This document shows, piece after piece, positions 45,401 to 54,999 of a stretch of DNA of 64,000 bases (the first letter of the stretch is position 1; the number at the start of each line of letters is the position of its first letter). The notes below the pieces were generated by a model. The model was not told the DNA's origin and ran no database searches. It saw only the letters and a program-made list of their open reading frames with translations. The DNA comes from Rhizobacter sp. Lineage in GTDB: Bacteria; Pseudomonadota; Gammaproteobacteria; Burkholderiales; Burkholderiaceae_C. The translations under genes and the position numbers were made by a program. The stretch is from the NCBI GenBank assembly GCA_025350965.1, contig JANXWV010000119.1, positions 36,077-100,076 of the forward strand. Reading direction: 5' to 3'.

Positions 45401-46441
45401 GTGAGCAAGACACCGGCAAAGAAAGCGCCCTTGACCCGACACAGCCCTGCAAAAACAGTGGCGAAGGCGGTGGTCAAGGTGGCCGCCAAGACCGCCCGAC
45501 CCGCCGCCAAGCCGGCGCCGAAGACCCCACTGAGACCGGTACCGAGGCCAGCTGCGCCCGCCCCCACCGCAAAGGGCGCCAAGCCCATCTCTCACGCCAA
45601 GCCTCACGCCCTACCCGCCGCATCCAAATCTGCCCCGGTCAAACCGGTGGCAGCCAAGCCTGCCCCTGTCAAGGCTGCTGCCGCACCTGCGCGCAGCAAG
45701 CCAGCGCCAGCACCCGCCCCGGAGCGCAAGCCCGTGGCCGTTGCGGCCAAGCCTGCCCCGACCATGAAACCTGCACCCGCGCCAGAACCCGTCCCCGTTG
45801 TCACCTCAGGCCCTGCCCCGCTGATCCCGCGCAAGTCCTCGCGCGGTGCGTCGAAGTACGCCGCCCCGGCGGTACAGGCACCGTTGCCGCCGCCCACGTC
45901 GCGCTTTGCCGACCGCTTTGCGCCGCCGCGCCCGCCGACGCGCCAGATGAAAAACCTGGAGCTCGACACCCCGCGCCACGAGCAGAAGTTCGACCCCAAG
46001 CTGGCCAACGCCTGGAAGACGAAGTCCGGGCGAGACCTGACCGAGCCCGAACTGCTGGCCATGCCCGAGGCCGAGTACATGAACGACAAGCAGCTGGAAT
46101 TCTTCCGCATGAAGCTGCAAACGTTGAAGGACGACTTGCTCAGCAACGCCGGTGAAACCACCGAACACCTGCGCGAAGACACCTCCATCGTGCCCGACCC
46201 GGCCGACCGCGCCACCATCGAGGAAGAGCACGCTCTGGAACTGCGCACGCGCGACCGCGAGCGCAAGCTGCTGAAGAAGATTTCCCAATCTCTGGTGCGC
46301 ATCGACGCCGGCGACTACGGCTTCTGTGACGAAACCGGCGAGCCGATCGGCCTCGGGCGTTTGATCGCGCGCCCCACCGCTACACTGTCGCTCGAAGCGC
46401 AGCAGCGGCGCGAACTCAAGCAGAAGATGTTCGGCGACTGA
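45401..46441 (+). CDS. dksA: DksA-family RNA polymerase regulator with long basic N-terminal tail
   Basis: The 346-residue product starts at GTG 45401 behind GAGGAG. Residues about 1-180 are Lys/Ala/Pro-rich, histone H1-like (KTVAKAVVKVAAKTARPAAKPAPK); residues about 205-346 are DksA: coiled coil, acidic tip DPADRATIEEEHALELRTRDRERKLLKKI with both key Asp residues, and globular end. E. coli DksA has 151 residues and four zinc Cys. Here only the first remains (FCDETG; the others are Thr, Ser, Ala), so no zinc site can form. It should still bind the polymerase secondary channel with ppGpp. The tail could bind nucleic acid. Gene name by domain similarity. Confidence 0.9.
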   Translation: MSKTPAKKAPLTRHSPAKTVAKAVVKVAAKTARPAAKPAPKTPLRPVPRPAAPAPTAKGAKPISHAKPHALPAASKSAPVKPVAAKPAPVKAAAAPARSKPAPAPAPERKPVAVAAKPAPTMKPAPAPEPVPVVTSGPAPLIPRKSSRGASKYAAPAVQAPLPPPTSRFADRFAPPRPPTRQMKNLELDTPRHEQKFDPKLANAWKTKSGRDLTEPELLAMPEAEYMNDKQLEFFRMKLQTLKDDLLSNAGETTEHLREDTSIVPDPADRATIEEEHALELRTRDRERKLLKKISQSLVRIDAGDYGFCDETGEPIGLGRLIARPTATLSLEAQQRRELKQKMFGD

Positions 46442-46500
46442 CCGCGCGGCTGCCCGCAAACCCGCGCCCACGCGCCCGCCCAACCCGCGCCCTTCGCGAC

Positions 46501-48222
46501 ATGTCGGAACCCAAAGACACGACAAGCTTCTTCCGCAAGGTGGTCAAGTTCGTGGCCAACCCGACAACGGAGTGGGCGGAACTGGGCGTGCCGACCGAAG
46601 AGGCGCGCGAAACCGAGTACGCCAAAGGTGAACTCAAGGCCATGATCGAGCGCAAGCGGCGCAACGACTTCGTGCGCAAGCGCGAGTTCGACGTCCTGCG
46701 CAAGGTGCGCCGCGAGGGCCTGACAAGCGAACAGCTCGCTGCGCTGGGCGGCTCGTCGCGCATCGACGACTCCGAAGCCCGCATCGGCGACAGCGGCGCC
46801 CGCCCCGACAGCGGCGTCAAGGCCAAGATCGACGAGATCGAGCAGCAGATGGTGGGCGACAACGCCTATGGCAATGCGCAGCGGCGCACCCCCGAGTTCT
46901 ACAACGCGCCCACTGAGCCCGCAGCCATGGACATGTCGGCGGCGCGCAAGACACCGCCGGTGCTGCACGAAGGCGCACGCGTCGACGACCACACGCTCGA
47001 GCGCATGAGTCTCGCGCCGCCGCCGCCCGTATCGGCTGCGGTGATGGGCGCCGGCATGTCGCCGCTGAGCCCGATCAGCCCGATCAACCTCGACGCGGTG
47101 GCCAGCGACTTCTCGAACCCGTTTGCGGTCGAACTGAGCGACGTCGCCCACGATCCCGATCTCGACGAAGCCGTGATTGCGTTCGCCAATGCCGACTTCG
47201 AGCAGTGCGAGCAGGCGATAGCCACGCTCACCGGCACCAGCGGGCCGCGCGCGCAGCATGCAGAAACCTGGCTGGTGCTGTTCGACCTGTACCGCGCCAT
47301 CGGGCAGCAGCACAAGTTCGAGAGTCTCGCGCTCGACTACGCACAGCAGTTCGGTTGGTCTGCACCGCAGTGGTTTTCGATGCCCAAGCTCGTGGCCGAA
47401 GCGGCCACTGACGACCGGCCGCGCAGCGCGCGCATCGAAGGCCAGGTGGGCTGGGTGTGCCCGGAGTATGTGGACGCCGAGGCCGTTGCCAAGCTGGCGT
47501 CGCTGTCTCTGCAGATGCCGCTGCCGTGGGTATTCGACTGGAGCGCACTGCGCGGCATCGATGCCGAAGCCTGCGGCCGCCTGAGCGAGGTGTTCCGCAA
47601 CTGGATCGGCCAGAACCTCGACATGCGGTGGATCAGCGGTGAGCGCCTGTTCACGGTGCTGGTGGATGCCGCGCCAACCGGCGTGCGCGACGCCGACCCG
47701 GCGTACTGGCAGTTGCGCCTGGACGCGCTGCGCATGACGAACCGGCCCGACCAGTTCGACGAAGCCGCCATCGACTACTGCGTGACCTACGAAGTGTCGC
47801 CGCCGTCGTGGGAGCCGGCCCGCTGCCAGGTGCGCGTGAGCGGCTCGGGCCAGAGCACCACCTCGCCGCCGCTGTCGGTGGTGAGCGACGTGTCCACGAG
47901 CTTCCTCGAATCGCGCCTGACCGAAGACACGGGCGTGGTCAACGTGCGAACAGTCGAGTTGTCGGGCCAGCTCGTTGGCGACATCAGCGCCACGCTGAAG
48001 AAGATGGACGCCGAACTGGGCGAGGCCACGATCGTGAAGGTGTCGTGCGCGCGCCTGATCCGCGTCGACTTCATCGCCGCCGGCGACCTTCTGAACTGGG
48101 TGCTTGCACGGCGCGCCGAGAACCGCAGTGTGAGCTTCATCGAGGCGCACCGCCTGGTGGCGCTGTTCTTCGGCGCCATGGGCATCAACGAGCATGCCCG
48201 GGTCAGGGTGCGAACGGTGTAG
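46501..48222 (+). CDS. Conserved STAS/MlaB-like domain protein of unknown function
   Basis: The 573-residue cytoplasmic protein has a basic N-terminus (TSFFRKVVKFVANPTTEWAEL, then AKGELKAMIERKRRNDFVRKREFDVLRKVRR), a low-complexity Pro-rich linker and a conserved core (DLDEAVIAFANADFEQCEQAIATLTG...). The C-terminal STAS-like domain (VRTVELSGQLVGDISATLKKMDAELGEATIVKVSCARLIRVDFIAAGDLLNW) holds the Arg-hydrophobic-Asp loop but no obvious phosphorylatable Ser. There may be two STAS-like folds. It lies between dksA and hslV with no signal peptide; I infer a protein-interaction role but cannot name it. Confidence 0.85.
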   Translation: MSEPKDTTSFFRKVVKFVANPTTEWAELGVPTEEARETEYAKGELKAMIERKRRNDFVRKREFDVLRKVRREGLTSEQLAALGGSSRIDDSEARIGDSGARPDSGVKAKIDEIEQQMVGDNAYGNAQRRTPEFYNAPTEPAAMDMSAARKTPPVLHEGARVDDHTLERMSLAPPPPVSAAVMGAGMSPLSPISPINLDAVASDFSNPFAVELSDVAHDPDLDEAVIAFANADFEQCEQAIATLTGTSGPRAQHAETWLVLFDLYRAIGQQHKFESLALDYAQQFGWSAPQWFSMPKLVAEAATDDRPRSARIEGQVGWVCPEYVDAEAVAKLASLSLQMPLPWVFDWSALRGIDAEACGRLSEVFRNWIGQNLDMRWISGERLFTVLVDAAPTGVRDADPAYWQLRLDALRMTNRPDQFDEAAIDYCVTYEVSPPSWEPARCQVRVSGSGQSTTSPPLSVVSDVSTSFLESRLTEDTGVVNVRTVELSGQLVGDISATLKKMDAELGEATIVKVSCARLIRVDFIAAGDLLNWVLARRAENRSVSFIEAHRLVALFFGAMGINEHARVRVRTV

Positions 48223-48224
48223 AT

Positions 48225-48273
48225 GGTGCCCCCGGCTGCGAGTACGCAGCCACCCCCCGCGGGGGTCGGGCCG
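48225..48273. repeat. REP-like direct repeat, copy 1
   Basis: GGTGCCCCCGGCTGCGAGTA... begins two bases after the STAS gene stop. It contains two hairpins, GGCTGCG-AGTA-CGCAGCC and CCCCCGCGGGGG. Copy 2 lies 91 bp downstream. The stems could act as a terminator or mRNA-stability element. Confidence 0.8.
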
Positions 48274-48315
48274 GCTTGGGGCGGCCCGGCGCTCGGCCCG
48301 TCGCGCCGATCAGAC

Positions 48316-48365
48316 GGTGCCCCCGGCTGCGAGTACGCAGCCAACCCCCCGCGGGGGTCGGGCCG
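48316..48365. repeat. REP-like direct repeat, copy 2
   Basis: Same 49-50 bp sequence as copy 1 with one extra A in the linker between the two hairpins. It ends about 54 bp before the hslV start. Nearly identical copies suggest a recent duplication or two members of a genome-wide family. Confidence 0.8.
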
Positions 48366-48419
48366 ATCAATCGGCACCTTGCCCCTTGACCTTGTCCGCT
48401 TCGGGCCAACCTTCTGCAC

Positions 48420-48956
48420 ATGGAAAACTATCACGGTACGACCATCCTGAGCGTGCGGCGAGGCAACGTCGTTGCGCTCGGCGGCGACGGTCAGGTGACG
48501 CTCGGCACGATCATCGTCAAGTCGTCGGCGCGCAAGGTGCGCAAGCTCTACCGCGAGCAGGTGCTGGCCGGCTTCGCAGGGGCCACGGCCGATGCATTCA
48601 CCTTGTTCGAACGCTTCGAAGCCAAGCTGGAAAAGCACCAGGGTCATCTCGTGCGGGCTGCCATCGACCTGACGAAGGACTGGCGCACCGACCGCGTGCT
48701 GCGCCGCCTGGAGGCGATGCTCGCGGTCGCCGACCGCGAGGCCTCGCTCATCATCACCGGAAACGGCGATGTGCTCGAGCCGGAGTACGGGATCGTCGCC
48801 ATCGGCTCCGGTGGCGCCTATGCGCAGGCGGCAGCGCGGGCGCTGCTGCTGAACAGCGAACTGGCGCCGAAAGACATCGTCAAGAAGTCGCTTGAGATCG
48901 CTGGCGAAATTTGCATCTACACCAACCAAAGTCACATCATCGAGACGCTGGACTGA
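48420..48956 (+). CDS. hslV: HslV peptidase subunit of HslUV (ClpYQ)
   Basis: The 178-residue protein begins [29 protein letters not shown]. After removal of the six-residue propeptide, Thr7 becomes the N-terminal nucleophile of this proteasome-like peptidase. The segments [29 protein letters not shown] and [29 protein letters not shown] are typical. It forms double hexamers capped by HslU and degrades unfolded proteins. hslU starts 3 bp after its stop. The leader carries the REP-like repeats rather than an evident heat-shock promoter. Confidence 0.98.
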   Translation: MENYHGTTILSVRRGNVVALGGDGQVTLGTIIVKSSARKVRKLYREQVLAGFAGATADAFTLFERFEAKLEKHQGHLVRAAIDLTKDWRTDRVLRRLEAMLAVADREASLIITGNGDVLEPEYGIVAIGSGGAYAQAAARALLLNSELAPKDIVKKSLEIAGEICIYTNQSHIIETLD

Positions 48957-48959
48957 CTG

Positions 48960-50333
48960 ATGAACATTGAACCCAAGTCCAGCATGACGCCTCAAGAGAT
49001 CGTCACCGAGCTCGACCGCCACATCGTCGGCCAGGCCGGCGCGAAGCGGGCCGTGGCCATTGCGCTGCGCAACCGCTGGCGGCGCCAGCAGGTGAACGAG
49101 GCGATGCGCGGCGAGATCACGCCGAAGAACATCCTGATGATCGGGCCGACCGGCGTGGGCAAGACCGAGATCGCGCGGCGTCTGGCGCGGCTCGCCGATG
49201 CGCCGTTCATCAAGGTCGAGGCGACCAAGTTCACCGAGGTCGGCTATGTCGGCAAGGATGTGGACTCGATCATCCGCGACCTGGTCGACATGGCCGTGAA
49301 GCAGGAGCGCGAGCAGGCCATGAAACGCCACCGCACGCGCGCCGAAGACGCCGCCGAGGAGCGCGTGCTCGACATCCTGGTGCCGCCTGCGCGCACATCA
49401 GTCAGCGAGTTCGGTTTCGCGCCCACGGGCGCGACGCCGGCCCCTCCGGTCACCGACAGCACGGCTCGCCAGGTGATGCGCAAACGCCTGCGCGAAGGCT
49501 TGCTCGCAGACAAGGAAATAGAGATCGACGTGGCCGAGCCGAAGGCCACGCTCGAGATCATGGGTCCGCCGGGCATGGAAGAGATGACCGAGCAGCTGAA
49601 GGGCATGTTTGCGAGCGCCGGCCAGACCAGGCGCAAGGCGCGGAAGCTCCGCATTGCCGACGCGCAGAAGCTGCTGATCGAAGAGGAAGCGGCCAAGCTG
49701 GTGAACGACGACGACGTCAAGACGGCAGCGCTGTTCAATGCCGAGCAGAACGGCATCGTCTTCATCGACGAGATCGACAAGGTGACTTCGCGAAGCGAAT
49801 CGACCGGCGCCGAGGTGTCACGCCAGGGCGTGCAGCGAGACCTGCTGCCGCTGGTGGAAGGCACGACCGTGAACACCAAGTACGGCATGGTCAAGACCGA
49901 CCACATGCTGTTCATCGCCTCGGGCGCATTCCACCTCAGCAAGCCGAGCGACCTGATCCCCGAGCTGCAAGGCCGCTTCCCGATTCGCGTGGAGCTGGGC
50001 TCGCTCGGCGTCGATGATTTCGAGGCCATCCTGACGCAAACGCACGCGAGCCTGGTCAAGCAGTACACGCTGCTGCTCGCCACCGAAGGCGTGACCCTGG
50101 CGCTGCAACCCGGTGCCATCCGGCGCATCGCGCAGATCGCGTTCGACGTGAACGAGCGCACCGAGAACATCGGCGCGCGCCGCTTGTCCACCGTGATGGA
50201 GCGGCTGCTCGACGAGCTGAGTTTCGACGCGCCGAACCGGGGTGGGCAGACGGTTGAAATAGACGCCGCCGAGGTCGATGCCAAGCTCGCCGAGCTGGCG
50301 AAGAACGAGGACTTGTCGCGCTACATCCTGTAG
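48960..50333 (+). CDS. hslU: HslU ATPase/unfoldase subunit of HslUV
   Basis: The 457-residue AAA+ protein has Walker [18 protein letters not shown], the family pore motif [10 protein letters not shown], Walker [12 protein letters not shown] and the sensor/arginine regions [23 protein letters not shown]. The C-terminal NEDLSRYIL tail docks into HslV. The I-domain is normal. The true start could be ATG 48960 or the internal MTPQEIV at 48984. Coupled to hslV. Confidence 0.98.
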   Translation: MNIEPKSSMTPQEIVTELDRHIVGQAGAKRAVAIALRNRWRRQQVNEAMRGEITPKNILMIGPTGVGKTEIARRLARLADAPFIKVEATKFTEVGYVGKDVDSIIRDLVDMAVKQEREQAMKRHRTRAEDAAEERVLDILVPPARTSVSEFGFAPTGATPAPPVTDSTARQVMRKRLREGLLADKEIEIDVAEPKATLEIMGPPGMEEMTEQLKGMFASAGQTRRKARKLRIADAQKLLIEEEAAKLVNDDDVKTAALFNAEQNGIVFIDEIDKVTSRSESTGAEVSRQGVQRDLLPLVEGTTVNTKYGMVKTDHMLFIASGAFHLSKPSDLIPELQGRFPIRVELGSLGVDDFEAILTQTHASLVKQYTLLLATEGVTLALQPGAIRRIAQIAFDVNERTENIGARRLSTVMERLLDELSFDAPNRGGQTVEIDAAEVDAKLAELAKNEDLSRYIL

Positions 50334-50367
50334 TCGATTTGCGCGGTACCGGCGGCGCGGGCAGGCG

Positions 50368-50859
50368 CTACCGAACCGGCTCGATCACCATTTCGCTCTT
50401 CACCGAGTTGGCGATGTAGCACTCTTCATGCGCCTTGTGGTGCAGCGCGTCGAGCTCATCCGACGTGGGCAGGTGCTCGCCGGAAAACACGGCCTTCGGG
50501 CGCAGCGTGACGCGGGTGACGGCCATGCGGCCTTCGGCATTCCGAGACATCACACCCACGGCTGAGTCGGCATAGTGGTCGACGATGAAACGGCGCTTCC
50601 CCGCAATCGACAGGAACCACAGCATGTGGCAACTCGCAATTGCCGCGACAAAGGCTTCTTCGGGGTCGACCGCGCTCGCGTCCGACATCGGCAGGGGCAC
50701 CGAGTGCGGTGACGACGAGCCCGGCACTTCAGCGCCACCGTCGAAGCGCATCACGTGGCGGCGGCTGTACCGGTTGGAGGCGAAGTCCTGCCCGTCGCGC
50801 GACCACACCACTTCGGCGCCGTATTCGTTGGCGGGGTGGACTGCGGGGTCGGTGCTCAC
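50368..50859 (-). CDS. OsmC/Ohr-family protein
   Basis: The 163-residue protein has the OsmC fold pattern: [56 protein letters not shown] with the first redox Cys, and [19 protein letters not shown] with the second Cys. Members reduce organic hydroperoxides. The spacing and HMLWFL motif point to the OsmC-like subgroup rather than Ohr proper. It overlaps coaX by 4 bp and is the last gene of the unit. Confidence 0.92.
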   Translation of the reverse strand: MSTDPAVHPANEYGAEVVWSRDGQDFASNRYSRRHVMRFDGGAEVPGSSSPHSVPLPMSDASAVDPEEAFVAAIASCHMLWFLSIAGKRRFIVDHYADSAVGVMSRNAEGRMAVTRVTLRPKAVFSGEHLPTSDELDALHHKAHEECYIANSVKSEMVIEPVR

Positions 50860-51623
50860 AGCGCCAACCGGTGCGATTGCAGTTGCAGCAGGCCGTCGAA
50901 GATCAGCGTGTCCACCGTCTCGAAGGCCAGGTCGGTGATCGGCGCCAGCTTCACCGCCGCACCGCCGGTCATGATGAGCGCCGGCGCCTCGCCGGTGCGC
51001 GCGAGCAGCTTGCGGTGCATGCGTTCGACGGCGCCGGCCATGGCGTCGGCGCCACCGCTCATCAGCGCGTCACTGGTGTTGGTGGGGAATTCGGCCACCT
51101 CGCCGGTGGGCGCCTTCAGCCCGGCGGTGCCCATCTCGAGCGCACGCAGCATCAAACCGAAGCCCGGCAGGATGAGGCCCCCGAGGAAGCGGCCGCTCGC
51201 ATCGAGCGCATCGACCGTGACCGCTGTGCCCACCATCACCACCAGCGCCGGCCGCGCCGGGCCCTGCGCGAGCACGCGCTGGCGCGCGCCGATGAGCGCG
51301 ACCCAGCGGTCCACACCGAGCCGGCCGGGGTGATCGTAGCCATTGACCACGCCACACGCCTGCGCGCTCGACGCCACCCACCGCGGCTCGACATCCCACA
51401 GTTCGAGCTGCTCTTCGACGCGGCGCTTCACCGCCTCGCCGGCCACCACGCAGCCCAGCACACTGCCCGGTGCCGCCAGCGCGCGCCATTCGGCCTCGGC
51501 CAGGTTGTCGATGGTTTCGAGGAACACCGCGCCCTGATTGAGCAGGCGTGCGCCGGGCACCGGGGCGCTGTATTGGGCCCACTTCAAGCGGGTGTTGCCG
51601 ATGTCGATCGCGAGAAAAGTCAT
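50856..51623 (-). CDS. coaX: Type III pantothenate kinase
   Basis: The 255-residue enzyme starts [18 protein letters not shown] (phosphate-binding DIGNTR) and has [48 protein letters not shown] and [11 protein letters not shown], the pattern of CoaX of the ASKHA fold. It performs the first step of coenzyme A synthesis, has no feedback inhibition by CoA and typically needs a monovalent cation. In most betaproteobacteria birA precedes it; here a gene of unknown function (4-bp overlap) takes that place. Confidence 0.95.
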   Translation of the reverse strand: MTFLAIDIGNTRLKWAQYSAPVPGARLLNQGAVFLETIDNLAEAEWRALAAPGSVLGCVVAGEAVKRRVEEQLELWDVEPRWVASSAQACGVVNGYDHPGRLGVDRWVALIGARQRVLAQGPARPALVVMVGTAVTVDALDASGRFLGGLILPGFGLMLRALEMGTAGLKAPTGEVAEFPTNTSDALMSGGADAMAGAVERMHRKLLARTGEAPALIMTGGAAVKLAPITDLAFETVDTLIFDGLLQLQSHRLAL

Positions 51624-52270
51624 GTGGGCACTGGGGCGCTCGTGCGCCCTTCCAGCAAGTCGCGCACGCGTCGCAGGGTTTGCGCAGCAGCCAGCGGGCG
51701 GGGCGGCCGGGCGATGCGCTGCTCGACTTCGTCGAGCAGACCCGCCAGTTCTTCGCGGGTGCGCGCTCGGCGCAGGCGCAGCAGCGTCAGCGAGCCGGCC
51801 ACCGGCGCGACGCTGCGTACAGCGCGCAACAGGATCGCGCGGGCTTCGGTGACAGCGGGGTCGGCGGTCGAGGCGTCTTCATCGTCGGCATCTTGCGGCT
51901 CGGGCCAGGCTCCGGCCAGCGCGCGGTCCTCGAAGCGTGAATCGACCAAGACCGACTCGGGCGACAGGGTGCGCGAAGCCGGCAGCACCGAGTCGAGACT
52001 CGCGGGCACGGTGTCGGGCACCGGCAGCGGCAGGTCCACCTCGCGCAGCGCCAGGCCGACTGGCGCAGCGATCAGGCCGAGCAGCACGAGGTCGTCGAAA
52101 CAGGTGTCGGGCACGCCGGCCTGGATGGCCATGGTGCGCACTTCGGCTTCGCTGTGCTTGCCGTCAGCCAGGAACAGCACGGTGCGGTGGCGCTGGCTCA
52201 AGCGAAGCGCGCGGGTGCTCAGCTCGGTCTGGCCGGCGGCAGTCTTGATCGGATGCGGTGCTGCGTCCAA
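51620..52270 (-). CDS. Conserved hypothetical protein upstream of coaX
   Basis: The real gene probably starts at TTG 52270 ([29 protein letters not shown]), which has a strong GAGGAG site seven bases upstream; the track ORF runs on into Arg/Cys-rich nonsense. The 216-residue product has a conserved-looking N-terminal part ([38 protein letters not shown]), an acidic linker and a helical C-terminal part ([43 protein letters not shown]). No signal peptide. I do not know the family. Confidence 0.7.
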   Translation of the reverse strand: MDAAPHPIKTAAGQTELSTRALRLSQRHRTVLFLADGKHSEAEVRTMAIQAGVPDTCFDDLVLLGLIAAPVGLALREVDLPLPVPDTVPASLDSVLPASRTLSPESVLVDSRFEDRALAGAWPEPQDADDEDASTADPAVTEARAILLRAVRSVAPVAGSLTLLRLRRARTREELAGLLDEVEQRIARPPRPLAAAQTLRRVRDLLEGRTSAPVPT

Positions 52271-52421
52271 GTGGCTCTCCTCAAAATGCGGCCCGCAGTG
52301 GCAGGAATCGCTTCCTGGCCCGCTGACCTGCCCATCCCAACGGGCGCGATTGTGCCGGCAAACCCGACGCCGGGCGATGCCGACAGACCCGCAGCCGCTG
52401 GCCCGGCCAGCGCCGACTCGA

Positions 52422-54125
52422 TCAGGCCGGCAAGGACTCTGCCAGCAGCATCGATGCCACCGGCGCCGCCGAGTCCGGCTCCGCCGCTGCGGGGCCTTGC
52501 AGCAACGCGCGCAGGGCCGTCCCGTCGACGGCCGGGTAGGCGCGCTGCGCGTCACGCAGCATGTCGGCCGCGAGCCGGTGCAGTTGAGCGGTCGAGGCGC
52601 GCAGGCGGGCGCGAAACTGAGCGTCGTCCAGCGTGTCCAGCAGGCTGCGGTTCAGCTCGGCGAACCACGGCAGCGCCGCCTGGTCGAGCATCACCGCCGG
52701 GTTGCGTTTCGCGCTGTGCGCCGACCACTCGCGCAGGAAGGCCTGCACCGCCAGGTTGAGCTGCTGGCACCGCGCCAGCTCGGTGCGCAAGTGCGCCAGG
52801 GCGCCCAGGTCGGTGAGCCGGTTCTGAAAGAACAGCTGCGACAGCACGCCCCAGTAGTACGCGTAGTCCCAGATGACCTTTGCGGGCAGCACCTCGGGGT
52901 CGCCGAACAGGCCGTACTGGTCGGTGTAGAGCGCCAGCGTGCTGTCGTAGAACGAGTGGTAGATCTGATCGAAGAGCTGGGCGTGCGCGCCCAGCGGGCG
53001 GCCGGCGCGGTCGAGCGCTATCAGCTCGGTGATGTAGGTATTGCCGATGGCGATGAAGTCGCTGCCAGGCGAATAGAACGGGTCGAGGAACAGGCCGGCC
53101 TCGCCGGTGAGCGCCCAACGCTCGGCCGAGAACACCTGCTTGCAGCCGTACGAAAAGTTGCGAAAGAACGCGAAGTCCTGCAGCAGGTGGCGCTTCGGAT
53201 CGAGCTCGTCGAACAGGCGCGGCTGGTACTGCTCGAACCACGCCATCGCCTTGTCGAAGGTGTCGAAGCGTTCCAGCGGGTGCACGCGCGGGTCGGCCAC
53301 GATGCCCACCGAGTGCGAGCCCGACGCCAGCGGGATCAGCCACACCCAGTAGCCGTTGCCGACGAGGTGGTTGGTCGACAGCCACCGCGCACGCGGCGTG
53401 CAACGTGCCTGCCAGGCCGGGTTGTCGGACCACTCGTCGATCACGATGCGGCTCTGGATGCGGAACCACACCGCGTTGCACGTGTGCGCATTCGGCCGCG
53501 CCAGCCCGAGCTGGCGCTTGATCAGCCCGGCGCGGCCGCAGGCGTCGACCACCCAGCGCGCGCTGAACGCATGCGCCACGCCGGCGCGCTCAGCCGTGAC
53601 ACGGTGTTCACCGCCATCCGCCGCCAGCACGATGCTGCGCGCCAGCGTCGCATCCATGAAGCGCACGCCGCGCCGCAGCGCTTCTTCGCCGAGAAAGTTC
53701 TCGAAGATGCCGCGGTCGAGCTGGTAGCTGGTGACCGCCAGCGGCGTGCTCGCGCCGATCTCGGTGACCTGGTCGATGTCGCGCCGGCCTTCGCTGAAGA
53801 AGAAGCGGAAGCCGAACTTCTTCAGCTGCGACGCCTCGAGGTGGCTCTTCAGGCCGAGCACCTCGCTGAAATAGTGCGCGCCGATCTCGACTGTCGATTC
53901 ACCGACCTTGTGCGCCGCTTCGGGCACCGGGTGGCTGCGGCGCTCGAGCACGAGCACGTCGATGTCGGCGAAGCGCCGCTTCAGTTGCAGCGCAAGCGAC
54001 AGGCCGGCCAGGCCGCCGCCGACGATGACGACATCGTGGTGTTGATGCGTTGCGGCGTCAGCAACGCCGTGCATGCGCTCATTCGTCGGCTCATTCATCG
54101 GCGGCTCACTCAGCGGCTCACTCAT
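52422..54125 (-). CDS. FAD-dependent halogenase-like monooxygenase
   Basis: The protein of about 567 residues has the FAD dinucleotide motif VVIVGGGLAGLSLALQL, PEAAHKVGESTVEIGAHYF typical of flavin-dependent halogenase-like proteins (GESxx), GYWVWLIPLASGSHSVGIV and GEAGLFLDPFYSPGSDFIAIGN. A true tryptophan halogenase has WxWxIP; here VWLIPL keeps the pattern only loosely, so halogenation is unproven and hydroxylation is possible. The start is uncertain: ATG 54125 overlaps the upstream gene, while ATG 54074 gives MHGVADAATHQHHDVVIVG without the repetitive MSEPLSEPPMNEP leader. Last of three co-directional genes with two KS-fold proteins, which suggests modification of a polyketide or aryl-polyene-like product. 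Confidence 0.85.
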   Translation of the reverse strand: MSEPLSEPPMNEPTNERMHGVADAATHQHHDVVIVGGGLAGLSLALQLKRRFADIDVLVLERRSHPVPEAAHKVGESTVEIGAHYFSEVLGLKSHLEASQLKKFGFRFFFSEGRRDIDQVTEIGASTPLAVTSYQLDRGIFENFLGEEALRRGVRFMDATLARSIVLAADGGEHRVTAERAGVAHAFSARWVVDACGRAGLIKRQLGLARPNAHTCNAVWFRIQSRIVIDEWSDNPAWQARCTPRARWLSTNHLVGNGYWVWLIPLASGSHSVGIVADPRVHPLERFDTFDKAMAWFEQYQPRLFDELDPKRHLLQDFAFFRNFSYGCKQVFSAERWALTGEAGLFLDPFYSPGSDFIAIGNTYITELIALDRAGRPLGAHAQLFDQIYHSFYDSTLALYTDQYGLFGDPEVLPAKVIWDYAYYWGVLSQLFFQNRLTDLGALAHLRTELARCQQLNLAVQAFLREWSAHSAKRNPAVMLDQAALPWFAELNRSLLDTLDDAQFRARLRASTAQLHRLAADMLRDAQRAYPAVDGTALRALLQGPAAAEPDSAAPVASMLLAESLPA

Positions 54126-54999
54126 CGGCACATTCATCGGCGCAGTATGAGCGTTCGTCCCGCAGCGCCCGCACGCTGACGTGCAATGCCATTTGCGCGG
54201 ACAAAGGCAGTGCGAGCGCATCGCTGCACGCGCGCGCCAGCGCTTCGAAGAGCGGCAGCGCGTCGGCCATCGCATTGCCTTGCAGCGCTTGGGCCGCCGG
54301 TGACCGCAACGCGGCGCCCTCGCACGCACCGGGCTGCAGGGCCCATTCGAGGCTCGCCACGCTGCGCTCGTTGCGCTCGGGCGAGAGCACCAGCGCCACC
54401 GCCAGCACGCCCTCGCTCGCGGTGACCGAGGCGAGCGGGCCGCAGGCCGCCATGTCGTAGCCCACCAGCAGCACCGGGCGCGACTCGGCCGCACATTGCA
54501 CCAGTGCTTCCAGCAGGCCTGCCGCGAAGCTGCACAGATGCGCGCTGACAGCGGTGCTGGCCTGCATGCAGCCGGCACTCATGGTCCAGTGGCCCGACGC
54601 GGCGTTGTGCACCGAGTTGTGGAACTTCGTCGGCGACAGCAGGAGCGGCGTGTTCACGAGCGTGCCGCACACATAGTCGGTCAGGCCCAGGTCACCGTGC
54701 GCCGAGGTGAACACGCTGAGCAGCGCGGCCGGCGGAGTGCCCGCAAGTGCCACCGCGTGCTGCGCCACTTCAAGCGCGAGCGCCACCGTGTCGGGTGCGC
54801 GGCGGCGCTCGGCCGCGGGCAGCAACTCGGCGAGGGGCCGGCGCAGCGGCGGCGTCACCGCCTCGCCTTCGCCACGGAACGCGGCACGCGCCACGCCCCA
54901 ACCCGGCAGCCCGGGCGACCACAGGGCGACGGCGTCGATGAACGCGGTGCGAGCGGCGTGCGCTGCCGGCGTCATGCCGCTGGTGATGCCACTCGTCAT
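54118..54999 (-). CDS. Beta-ketoacyl synthase-like chain-length-factor protein
   Basis: The 293-residue protein starts at ATG 54999, interlocked with the stop of the KS gene (TGATG). It resembles the N-terminal KS-like family seen next to aryl-polyene and xanthomonadin synthases: IDAVALWSPGLPGWG, LLSVFTSAHGDLGLTDYVCGTLV, SPTKFHNSVHNAASGHWTMSAGCMQASTAVSAH and a final EALARACSDALALPLSAQMALHVSVRAL. The active-site Cys of a working KS is not in a TACSS context, so it likely pairs with the upstream KS as a heterodimer partner. It overlaps the halogenase-like gene. Confidence 0.85.
   Translation of the reverse strand: MTSGITSGMTPAAHAARTAFIDAVALWSPGLPGWGVARAAFRGEGEAVTPPLRRPLAELLPAAERRRAPDTVALALEVAQHAVALAGTPPAALLSVFTSAHGDLGLTDYVCGTLVNTPLLLSPTKFHNSVHNAASGHWTMSAGCMQASTAVSAHLCSFAAGLLEALVQCAAESRPVLLVGYDMAACGPLASVTASEGVLAVALVLSPERNERSVASLEWALQPGACEGAALRSPAAQALQGNAMADALPLFEALARACSDALALPLSAQMALHVSVRALRDERSYCADECADE

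Noticed and set aside
46315-48195. 626-aa minus-strand ORF opposite the STAS-domain gene
   Set aside because: Composition typical of a reverse shadow, no start signal, and the plus strand encodes a coherent protein.
48225-48365. Possible two-repeat CRISPR
   Set aside because: Only two copies, 50 bp long with internal hairpins, spacer not of CRISPR type and no cas genes; a REP-like element fits better.
50640-54179. 1179-aa plus-strand ORF opposite coaX and the halogenase-like gene
   Set aside because: Ser/Arg-rich shadow without any domain; the minus strand carries clear motifs throughout.
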